Positions 1-7,900 of a stretch of 34,208 nt of DNA are shown here, one piece after another (the first letter of the stretch is position 1; every line of letters begins with the position of its first letter). The notes below the pieces were generated by a model. The model ran no database searches and had not been told where the DNA came from. It saw only the letters and a list, made by a program, of their open reading frames with translations. The translations under genes were made by a program, and so were the position numbers. The stretch lies in NCBI GenBank assembly GCA_003152195.1, contig PLZN01000067.1:908-35115 (forward strand). Direction: 5' to 3'. The stretch comes from Acidobacteriaceae bacterium. Lineage in GTDB: Bacteria > Acidobacteriota > Terriglobia > Terriglobales > Acidobacteriaceae.

Positions 1-1
1 G

Positions 2-445
2 GGGCCGCTCAACAATCCCGCCGACCGAGATCACTGTGTCCAGTACATGGTTGCTGTCCCCCTGATCTTCGGTCATCTGACCGCCTCTGATTACGAAGAC
101 TCGTTTGCCGCCGACCCTCGCATTGATGCACTGCGCGAGAAGATCCATTGCAGCGAAGAACCGGCCTACACGGCCGACTACCACGATCCGGAGAAACGCT
201 CCATCGCCAATTCACTTACTCTTTCTCTCGCCGATGGCAGTACCTTAACGGAAACGGTTGAGTATCCCCTTGGCCACCGCCGCCGTAGAAGCGAGGGCAT
301 CCCGCTGCTCGAAGAGAAGTTCCGCACCAATTTGACCCGCCGGTTTGCGCCGCAACGGCAGAAGGCGATATTGCAGGCGTCGCTCAATCAACAGTCACTC
401 GAAAGCATGCCCGTGCAAGAGTATGTGGATCTGTACGCACTATAG
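2..445 (+). CDS. prpD: 2-methylcitrate dehydratase PrpD, C-terminal part (5' end outside window)
   Basis: The frame is open from base 2 to the TAG at 443-445 and encodes the last 147 residues of a MmgE/PrpD-family protein. PrpD dehydrates 2-methylcitrate to 2-methyl-cis-aconitate in the cytoplasmic methylcitrate cycle for propionate. The visible C-terminal hallmarks are PLNNPADRDHC near the start, then VAVPLIFG, TADYHDPEKRSIAN, EYPLGHRRRR and a closing MPVQEYVDLYA. The internal ATG at 47 is not the true start, because clear family sequence lies upstream of it in the same frame. The other prp genes are not visible. Only 12 bp separate the stop from an epimerase remnant at 458, so the two probably shared a transcript once. 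The family assignment is firm from motif recall. The exact substrate is inferred from the very PrpD-like C-terminus. Confidence 0.88.
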   Translation, partial: GPLNNPADRDHCVQYMVAVPLIFGHLTASDYEDSFAADPRIDALREKIHCSEEPAYTADYHDPEKRSIANSLTLSLADGSTLTETVEYPLGHRRRRSEGIPLLEEKFRTNLTRRFAPQRQKAILQASLNQQSLESMPVQEYVDLYAL

Positions 446-457
446 AGACAACTGAAC

Positions 458-568
458 ATGAAGACCTTAGTAACAGGTAGCAGCGGTCACCTGGGCGAAC
501 CGTGGAGTGACAAAGGCGTCTTCGCTGAGGGCTGTATTTGCGAGGTGCTCGGATCGGCCTCTCCGTAG
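458..568 (+). pseudogene. 5' stump of an NAD-dependent epimerase/dehydratase gene
   Basis: An ATG 12 bp after prpD opens a 36-codon frame that ends at TAG 566-568. Its first 14 residues, MKTLVTGSSGHLGE, are a standard start of an extended-SDR NAD(P)-binding domain: a short beta strand followed by the GxxGxxG dinucleotide loop. After that glutamate the reading bears no resemblance to an epimerase and runs into a GC-rich repeat zone beginning near 582. No continuation of the family is visible in any frame before the next gene at 965. I read this as a gene truncated after about 14 codons by deletion or by repeat insertion. Such a short match could be chance, but its position as the next gene after prpD with a start codon in place makes a true remnant more likely. 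Confidence 0.6.
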
Positions 569-581
569 GATTGAGAAAAGA

Positions 582-852
582 AACCGCAGGTCCCTCCACT
601 ACGCTACGCTCCGGTCGGGATGACAAAGAAATGGAGTGTGCGAGACTGATGGGTCACGTACCCATGACAAAAGGTAGGGTCTTGACCAACGTACGATTTG
701 TCATCCCGACCGGCGCGTACCCGGATTTTCTGCTGCGCGCCCGTAGACATGACCGCGCATGCGGCTTTCCGTGAAGAAAGCCGCATGAAGCTCGCGGAAA
801 CCACTAAATCTGACAGGAAATCCGGGGGAGCGTAGTGGAGGGACCTGCGGTT
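582..852. repeat. Nested inverted-repeat region of the acidobacterial intergenic type
   Basis: The outer arms at 582-605 and 829-852 are perfect 24-base inverted repeats (AACCGCAGGTCCC...TACGCT and its complement). Inside them lies a second perfect 17-base inverted repeat, 611-627 with 697-713 (CCGGTCGGGATGACAAA), which encloses a hairpin ATGGGT-CACGT-ACCCAT at 649-665. A third hairpin belongs to the separate element at 720-828. Short open frames cross this region in several frames, but their translations are simply the repeat read through, so I call no gene. From memory, sequences of the type 'accgcaggtccctccact...cggtcgggatgac' recur between genes in Acidobacteriota. I cannot verify the copy number here. 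The block directly follows the truncated epimerase stump. Confidence 0.8.
720..828 (+). repeat. Structured repeat element, copy 1 (related to 28199-28306)
   Basis: The 109-base element is bounded by CCCGGATTTTCTG (720-732) and CAGGAAATCCGGG (814-826), which pair as an outer stem with one T-G wobble. The inner hairpin has an 11-bp stem, 759-769 with 776-786, around a six-base loop, and CCGCG at 752-756 can pair with CGCGG at 793-797. The second copy at 28199-28306 keeps the ends, CCGCATGAAG, and the 32-base spacing from that motif to ACAGGAAATCCGGGGG. In the hairpin, bases on both sides differ together so that pairing is retained. Strand is arbitrary. It could be a REP/MITE-like mobile palindrome or a structured RNA. 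Confidence 0.72.
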
Positions 853-929
853 CTACCTCTCTATCCCAACATTGTCGCCGGGCACGACCTCTCTATTGCG
901 GAATGACGGCAACGAGTGGCATGTTCCCT

Positions 930-958
930 TTGCTACCTTTTGCGGGGCTCCCTATAAT
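930..958 (+). promoter_or_regulatory. Sigma70-type promoter giving an apparently leaderless mRNA
   Basis: TTGCTA at 930-935 (4 of 6 to the -35 consensus) and a perfect TATAAT at 953-958 are separated by 17 bp. The expected transcription start, about seven bases past the -10, falls on or next to the A of the ATG at 965. No SD-like sequence can lie between them. The downstream dehydratase would then be translated from a leaderless transcript. Confidence 0.6.
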
Positions 959-964
959 CCGGCC

Positions 965-2200
965 ATGCCTCTGAGCCGAAGAGCTTTCGTTTCTGGAATG
1001 CTTGCCACTCCACTCGCAGCCGCGTATTCGTCTTTCGCCTCGGCCATCACGCCGATGAAGATCACACGGGTTGAGACGGTCTACTGGAAGTCGCGCGACG
1101 ACGCTCCCTTCTGGCCTCATTGGACATGGCTGAAGATCGACACCGACACAGGCATCTCCGGCATAGGAGAAACCTATCCGCGCAACCCGGTGGAGGCGGC
1201 GATGGTCCACAACGTGGCTCCTTCGCTGATTGGGCGTGACCCTCGGGATATCGAACGGATCTGGGCCGACCTTTACCGTACTTTTGATTTCCAGATTGCC
1301 GGCGGCACGGAAATGCGGGTGCTGAGCGCACTGGATCTTGCACTCTGGGATCTGCTGGGAAAATCGCTGAACGCCCCGGTTTACCGCCTGATCGGTGGCA
1401 AAGCGAACCCGCGGGTCCGCTTGTATAACACCTGCTTTGACTACAAGTACGATTTCAATCGCGAGCCGGAGAAAATCATGCGGGAGCTGATCGACACGCG
1501 GGGTATCAAGGCCATCAAAATATGGCCCTTCGACGGAGCCGCCCAGCGCAACCAGAACGAGTACATCACCTGGCACGATATCGACGAGGCGCTGGTCCCG
1601 GTAAAAAAGCTGCGAGAAACCTTCGGCTATGAGATCGAGATTGCCATCGAGTTTCATGCGCAGTGGAATCTAACTTCTGCCATCCGCATCGCCCATGCTT
1701 TGGAGCCCTTTAAGCCAATGTGGCTGGAAGACATGCTGATGCCCGGCAACTACGACCAATACCACGAGCTCGCGACAGCAACTACTTTGCCGCTTACCGT
1801 CGGCGAGCGGATGGCCGGCAAGATGCAGTTCGAGCGGTTGCTGGAATCGCGTACGCCGAAGTACGTGATGTTCGACGTTACCTGGTGCGGCGGCCTGACC
1901 GAGGCGCGCAAAATCGCCGCCCTCGCTGATGCCCAGGAGCTGCCAATTGCGCCGCACACAGCAGGAGGCCCGCTCTTGTTCTATGCCTCCACGCATCTCA
2001 CGACAGCGTCACCCAACGTATGGATCCAGGAAAGCTGCCAGAGATTTTATGAACACGACTGGCCCCTCATGTTGGAGAATCCCATCGCTCCGAAAGACGG
2101 TTTCATTCAGGTTCCGGAGGAAAGCGGCTTCGGCATGCGGATCAAACCCGAAGCGTGGAACCACCCGGCATCGATCCACGCAGTCACGGGCACGTCATAA
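965..2200 (+). CDS. Tat-exported acid-sugar dehydratase, enolase superfamily (mandelate racemase/GalD type)
   Basis: The 411-residue protein belongs to the mandelate racemase/muconate lactonizing superfamily, which abstracts a proton alpha to a carboxylate with a Mg2+-bound enediolate intermediate. Putative metal ligands are E229 (in IEFHAQW), E255 (in WLEDM) and E281 (in VGERM), with the catalytic base H331 (in APHTAGG), plus H231 and E356. These spacings (+2, +26, +26, +50, +25) match what I recall for D-galactonate dehydratase (D183, H185, E209, E235, H285, E310), except that the first ligand is Glu rather than Asp. The N-terminus carries a Tat signal with SRRAF at residues 4-8, which is unusual for this normally cytoplasmic family. 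ATG 965 was chosen because it begins the Tat signal and because the promoter reaches it. The substrate is unknown; fuconate, galactonate or rhamnonate are all possible. Confidence 0.85.
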   Translation: MPLSRRAFVSGMLATPLAAAYSSFASAITPMKITRVETVYWKSRDDAPFWPHWTWLKIDTDTGISGIGETYPRNPVEAAMVHNVAPSLIGRDPRDIERIWADLYRTFDFQIAGGTEMRVLSALDLALWDLLGKSLNAPVYRLIGGKANPRVRLYNTCFDYKYDFNREPEKIMRELIDTRGIKAIKIWPFDGAAQRNQNEYITWHDIDEALVPVKKLRETFGYEIEIAIEFHAQWNLTSAIRIAHALEPFKPMWLEDMLMPGNYDQYHELATATTLPLTVGERMAGKMQFERLLESRTPKYVMFDVTWCGGLTEARKIAALADAQELPIAPHTAGGPLLFYASTHLTTASPNVWIQESCQRFYEHDWPLMLENPIAPKDGFIQVPEESGFGMRIKPEAWNHPASIHAVTGTS

Positions 2201-2285
2201 CAACCTGTGAGACTGAATTACGCGATCCAACGTTGCTTCTGCCACACTGTCTCTACCAATGCGGACTTTCCACCGGAGGAAAAAC

Positions 2286-4559
2286 ATGCGTCGAGCTGCC
2301 GCTTCGCTACTTATCTTCACGCTCACCGGTTCTCTGCCTGCGCAGCCGGCGGCAAGCGAGCCACGGGTGCTTGGTTTTACAACGCAGAGTGAGCCGGGCG
2401 AAGTTAGCTGGGAGCAGCGTTTCAAGCTATTGCCCGATCCCCAGCGCATGCGGGCCAACATGGAGCGGCTCAGCGCGCGCCCTCATCATGTCGGTTCACC
2501 GTACGACAAAGAGAATGCCGAGTGGATACTGGCGCAGTATAAGCAGTGGGGATGGGATGCCCACATCGAAGAATTTCAGGTTCTCTTTCCTACGCCGAAG
2601 ATGCGGTTGCTGGAGATGATCGAGCCCTCGAAGTTCTCCGCCAAACTCGAGGAGCCTGCGGTCGCCGTCGATCCAACCTCGAACCAAAAGGACGAGCAGC
2701 TACCCACCTATAACGCTTACTCCCCGGACGGGGACGTGACCGCGCCGCTGGTCTACGTGAACTATGGTTTGGTTGCCGACTACGAGGAGCTAGCCCGTCA
2801 CGGCGTCTCCGCCAAGGGGGCCATCGTCATTGCGCGCTATGGAGAATCGTGGCGGGGGATCAAGCCTAAGCTTGCGGCGGAGCACGGCGCCGTTGGATGC
2901 ATCATCTACTCCGATCCCGCCGATGACGGATTCACCAAGCAGGCCGGCTTTCCCAAGGGACCCATGCGTCCGCCCGACGGGGCACAGCGTGGCAGTGTGC
3001 TCGACGCTCCGCTCTACCCCGGCGATCCGCTCACCCCAGGAGTAGGGGCGACCAAGGAGGCCAAGCGGCTCAAGCTGGAGGATGCCAAATCTATCGCCAA
3101 GGTTCCTGTACTTCCTATCTCTTACGCCGACGCCCAACCGCTGCTCGCGGCGCTGGAGGGTCCGGTCGCACCTGCTCGTTGGCGCGGAGCGCTGCCTATC
3201 ACCTATCGCTTAGGGCCGGGCCCGGCTAAGGTTCATCTCAAGCTTGCTTTCAATTGGGATTTGAAACCTGTTTACGACGTGATCGCGACGATGCGCGGCT
3301 CTGAGGAGCCAGACCTCTGGGTGCTTCGGGGCAACCATCACGATGCGTGGGTCAATGGCGCCGACGATCCGGTTTCCGGTCAGGTCGTGTTGCTGGAGGA
3401 GGCGCGAGCTCTGGGGGAACTCGCGAAGCAGGGATGGAAACCGAAACGCACCATCATCTACGCGTCGTGGGATGGCGAGGAGCCCATGCTTCTCGGTTCG
3501 ACCGAGTGGGTGGAAGAGCACGCGGACGAGCTGCGGCAGCATGCCGCCATTTATATCAATAGCGATGGCAATGAACGCGGTTATCTCGAGGTGGAGGGGT
3601 CACATTCATTGCAGTCGTTCGTCAATGGTGTCGCGAAAGACGTTGAAGACCCTGAATCCAAGGTCTCTGTCTTTAAGCGTCAACGAGCTCACCTTCTGCT
3701 GCATGGGACCCCCAAGCAGCATGAGGAGGCGCGGAGCGGCGCCAACCTGAGCATTGGTGCTCTCGGTTCCGGTTCGGACTTTAGCCCCTTTATCGATCAT
3801 CTCGGCATTGCAACGCTCAATCTTGGATTCGGGGGAGAAGATCCGTCCGGCAACTATCACTCGATCTACGATGACTTCTACTGGTATACGCATTTCTCCG
3901 ACTACGATTTCGTCTATGGACGCGCGCTGGCGCAGACCGCTGGCTTGACTGTCCTGCGCATGGCCGATGCCGATATCATGCCCTATGACTTTGCGGGCCT
4001 CTCGCATACGGTGGCTCAATACATCGACGAGGTGAAAGCGCTGCTCGAGAGCCGCCGCAAGGAAGCGGAAGAGATCAGGCAAAATCTGAACGAAGGCGTG
4101 TATCGGGCGACAAACGACCCGCGAGATCCGACCGTCGCGCCGTCGCCGCAGGAGATTCCGCCGTACCTGAACTTCGCGCCGCTCGACAATGCCGTGGCCG
4201 CTTTGGATCGGGCTGCCGCGGATTACACAAAGGCGCTGGCCAGCGCGCAGAGCAAGCTCCTGCAGCCGGATCGCCTGAAGACGGTTAATCAGGACCTGGC
4301 GATGGCCGAGAGAAAGCTTACCAACCCGCAAGGTTTGCCTCGGCGGCCATGGATGCAGCACCTGCTCTACGCACCCGGTTGGTACACCGGTTACAGCGCC
4401 AAGACATTGCCCGGGGTAAGAGAAGCCATCGAGGAGGGCCGCTACACGGAAGCAGAGGAGCAAGTGGTGCTCGTTGCCCGCGCGCTCCGGGATGAGGCTG
4501 CATGGGTCGAGCAACTTTCCAAAGAGCTTGGTGAGGGCTCCGGCGGCTCTGCTCCCTAG
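2286..4559 (+). CDS. Secreted M28-family zinc peptidase (glutamate carboxypeptidase II/PSMA-like)
   Basis: The 757-residue protein has a Sec-type signal peptide (MRRAAASLLIFTL, with cleavage expected after the QPAAS region). It continues with a protease-associated (PA) insert, the M28 catalytic domain, and a C-terminal helical region like the transferrin-receptor dimerisation domain. Zinc-site motifs in order are GNHHDAW (H351), GADDPVSG, SWDGEE (catalytic and ligand Glu pair), INSD and YHSIYDD. All five expected ligand positions are present, so the enzyme should be active. It would trim peptides or dipeptides in the periplasm or outside the cell. GGAGGA at 2275-2280 lies five bases before ATG 2286, which decides this start over the ATG at 2259. 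It follows the dehydratase by 85 bp, with no obvious terminator between them. The family is certain; the peptide specificity is not. Confidence 0.92.
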   Translation: MRRAAASLLIFTLTGSLPAQPAASEPRVLGFTTQSEPGEVSWEQRFKLLPDPQRMRANMERLSARPHHVGSPYDKENAEWILAQYKQWGWDAHIEEFQVLFPTPKMRLLEMIEPSKFSAKLEEPAVAVDPTSNQKDEQLPTYNAYSPDGDVTAPLVYVNYGLVADYEELARHGVSAKGAIVIARYGESWRGIKPKLAAEHGAVGCIIYSDPADDGFTKQAGFPKGPMRPPDGAQRGSVLDAPLYPGDPLTPGVGATKEAKRLKLEDAKSIAKVPVLPISYADAQPLLAALEGPVAPARWRGALPITYRLGPGPAKVHLKLAFNWDLKPVYDVIATMRGSEEPDLWVLRGNHHDAWVNGADDPVSGQVVLLEEARALGELAKQGWKPKRTIIYASWDGEEPMLLGSTEWVEEHADELRQHAAIYINSDGNERGYLEVEGSHSLQSFVNGVAKDVEDPESKVSVFKRQRAHLLLHGTPKQHEEARSGANLSIGALGSGSDFSPFIDHLGIATLNLGFGGEDPSGNYHSIYDDFYWYTHFSDYDFVYGRALAQTAGLTVLRMADADIMPYDFAGLSHTVAQYIDEVKALLESRRKEAEEIRQNLNEGVYRATNDPRDPTVAPSPQEIPPYLNFAPLDNAVAALDRAAADYTKALASAQSKLLQPDRLKTVNQDLAMAERKLTNPQGLPRRPWMQHLLYAPGWYTGYSAKTLPGVREAIEEGRYTEAEEQVVLVARALRDEAAWVEQLSKELGEGSGGSAP

Positions 4560-4956
4560 CGCGCGAAGAGCCCACCTGCGGAGTGGGTAAATGCTGGTAG
4601 CGTGCACGAGACAGTAGAGTTGGAGCAGGGCGCAAAAGAAAACTGCGGGATGGATTTCCTGCGGTTTTTGGTGCAAACTACTGGCAAGCCCAAGAGACTT
4701 TGCTCTGAGAGAACAGGGTGTAACTTGCGTGAGGACTGCACTGCTGGAGTGAAAAACTCGCGACCTCTTGCCCAACTGAGCAACTGTATCCTACCGTTTA
4801 TTGAGATCACGTATCGTCCCCAGGGTAATCAAAAAACATAGCCGGTTGTTGGTAGTTTGTCTGAGCGGTGCAGCAACCTAAGAGCGGGGGAACGCACTTT
4901 TTTTGCGGGCTCTCCCCTCTGAGACTTTTCATTATGTCAACAAATATGAGGAGCTT
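4560..4956. other. Intergenic region without a recognisable gene
   Basis: This 397-bp stretch between the peptidase and TonB receptor 1 contains short open frames, including one of 79 codons at 4602-4841. None shows a familiar domain, a good ribosome site or a coherent composition, so no gene is called. The base composition falls towards the 3' end, with T-runs near 4898-4905 and an AT-rich stretch at 4925-4950, where a promoter for the receptor would be expected. I could not find a convincing -35/-10 pair. I saw no tRNA-like fold and no riboswitch I recognise. Confidence 0.5.
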
Positions 4957-7900
4957 ATGCGGAAAACCCTTTGGAGGAGTGTCGCGTTTTGCGGCGCATT
5001 TGCAGTTGCCGCGCTTCTGTGTCTGTCGCCGGTCCTGGCGCAGCAAACTCTTGGTACGTTGAACGGAACGGTCCTCGATTCATCGAGCGCTTCGGTTCCG
5101 GGCGCTACGGTGACGATCCACAGCGCGCAGACGAACCTCGAGCGAACCGCTACCACGCAACAAAACGGTTTTTTTCAGATATTCAACCTTCCCATCGGTA
5201 CCTACAGCGTAAAAGTGACCCACGAAGGCTTTGACACCACAGAACTGCCCGCCATTGACGTGCAGGAGGCGCGCGCTACTACGGTCCCCGTCACTCTGAA
5301 GGTGGGTCAGACATCGACCTCAGTGACCGTGTCCGCGAGTCCTCTGTTGAATGCGACCGACGCGACCAACGGCTACACGCTGGATTCGGAGCAGATTGCC
5401 ATTACGCCTCTGGCCACCGGCAGCTTCACACAGCTTGCTGTGCTCTCGCCGGGCGTGAGTGCTGAACTGCTCAGCGGCCTCGACAGCAACGCCGGACTAG
5501 GTAACCAGCCTATCTGGGCCAACGGCCAGCGCGACACCTCGAACACCTTCCTGGTGAATGGAGTCGACGTCACCAATCTTTTCAACGGCAAGAGTTCCAG
5601 TGGCGCGACCTCGCAGCGGTACAACTTCAACATTGGTGGTGGCAGCACTTCCAGTTCGTCTTCCGCGGGCTCCGGGGCTATTGGTGGTGCGTCCCAGACG
5701 GGGACTTCGGTCTACGGCTCCAACGGCAACAGCCTGCCTTCGCCGCCCCCTGAGTTTCTGCAGGAGATTCGTGTCAATACGTCCCTCTACGACGCGCAGC
5801 AAGGCGCAACCAGCGGCGCGCAGATTGACGCCAACACTGCGACTGGCGGCAACGCCTGGCACGGCCAGTTCTACGGAACCTTCGCCAACAACTCTTTGAA
5901 CGCTGCACCCTACTTTTTCAACCAGCAGTATCAGCTGGGGACCATTGGGGTCGGCGCATTTCCCGCGTCCCTGGCCAATCCTGCACTTCACCGCTGGACG
6001 ACCGGCGCCACGGTGGGCGGCCCGATCCTTAAGAATAAGTTGTTCTTCTTCGCCGCATACCAGCGCCTCTACGCCTCGGACCAGTCCACTGGTCTGTCGC
6101 AGTTGAACGTGCCGAGCGGGCTTACTGATGACCGCTCGGCTGCGGGTCTGGCGAACGCGGCAGAAAGCTGGGCTGCGGATGGATCGACATTTTCACCCAG
6201 CAAAATAATGCCGATCGCCTCGGCATTGTTGAATGCTAAGCTGGCCAACGGGCAGTACCTGATTCCGTCCGCTCAAGTGACCGGCCCTTATCAATATGGG
6301 GTGCCCAACGTAACCCTTGTGGGGACTTCAGTCCTCACCGGTGACCACGCGAATGCAGCGGTGGACTACAACTTGAGGGGCGCCGATCACTTGTCCGTGA
6401 AGTACTACTATCAGAGTGATCCTGTCACGAAGCCGTACGGTTTTGCCCAAGTGGGTGGTTTTCCGCTGACGCAGAACAATGGCTCGCAAGTGGCTGCGAT
6501 CGGCAACAGCGTCTCCATTGGTTCAAAAATTAACTGGGAGCAGCGTCTGGGCTTTGCGCGCATGGGCTCTTACAGCCACTACACCCAGACGGTCACCAGT
6601 CCAAGCGGTGATCCGACCTTCGGAATTGGCGCCGGATCCACTGGCTACGCTGCTGGTGTCCCCGGTCTGCTGCTCTCCGAATTCGCCGCCGATACCACCG
6701 CCTCCCCAGACCTCAAGGTCGGCCCCTACAGCTCATTCGCTAACACCGGGTTCTATCAAAACCGCGTGAATCCCTCGACCAATGTGATCTTTGCCCTGGG
6801 CAGACACACCATTGTTGCCGGCGGCGGCTACAACTACACGCAGTTGAATATCACCAACAATCGCACCGGCATTGCCCAGGTGAAGACCAAGAACTTTGAG
6901 ACTTTTCTCGAGGACGAAGTCAATAGTTCCAATGTCCTGGAGACTATCGACTCTAAGAGCGGACGGAACAACGCGGATCGCTACTACCGCGCCAATGAGA
7001 TTTCCAGTTACGTTCAGGACAAGTGGCAGGCGCTGCCGAACCTGAGTATCACCGCCGGCGTCCGTTACGACTACCATGGAGGCCTGACCGAAAAGTACGG
7101 CAACGTGTTCAACTTCGATCCGAGTGCCTATAGCGTTTCCGGTGACACCAGCAATGGTTTCACGGTCACCAACGCCGGCTTTGTTGTAGCCCACAACAAT
7201 AAGTACTTTCCGACTGCCGGTGTCAGCGATTCGACGTTGACCGGCCGCCAGTGGGGAATCTCGCCGCGCGTCGGCTTTGCCTGGTCGCCTAAGATGAACC
7301 ATGGAAGTGTGGTCTTCCGCGGCGGCGGTGGCATCTATTACGACCGGGGCGAGCTCTTCAGCCGTCTTTCTCAGCCGGCCGGCAGCGGCAACGGGGGGCC
7401 TTTTGGGGTGACTGAATCTGCTCCTCTGGCAAGTTACGTAGTCGGCAACGGTAAAAGCCTCACGAATCCGTTGGGGACAGCCTTGACCTCTTCAACCTAT
7501 ATCCCGCCCAGCGCCAACCCCGGCACCATCACAGCTGCATTGCAGAATCAACTGAATATCATGACCGGGAATAGCGCGAAATTTGGCAAGAACTGCGGCG
7601 CGGTCGATAACCAGGAAGGCTATACTGACTGCACGGCAACGCTTAACTTTGGCGCCTACGACAAGAACAACGTGTTGCCCTACACCATCAACTACACCCT
7701 GAACATGCAGTGGCAGCCGGCCAACGATCTGGCCGTCACGATCGGCTACACCGGTAACCGCGGCCGCCATGCGGTCATCCCGATTCCATTCAACGAGCCG
7801 GGAATCGCAACCCCCACCAGCCCTATCCATGGGGAGCAATACAGCTACGGTTTCCAGGTGCTCAACCAAAACTCCTTTAACGGTTACGATTACAACAGCA

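Noticed and set aside
538-804. Short open frames in both directions giving GRDDK-type peptides
   Set aside because: They are the inverted repeats read through; the same peptide pattern appears on both strands because the repeat is palindromic.
893-1657. A 254-codon minus-strand open frame
   Set aside because: It is antisense to the dehydratase gene, with no domain and no ribosome site.
3606-4775. A 389-codon open frame on the minus strand
   Set aside because: It lies opposite the well-supported M28 peptidase gene, has no recognisable domain, and is a consequence of GC-rich codon structure on the other strand.
4602-4841. A 79-codon plus-strand frame between peptidase and receptor
   Set aside because: Uneven composition, no SD, no familiar motif; treated as non-coding.
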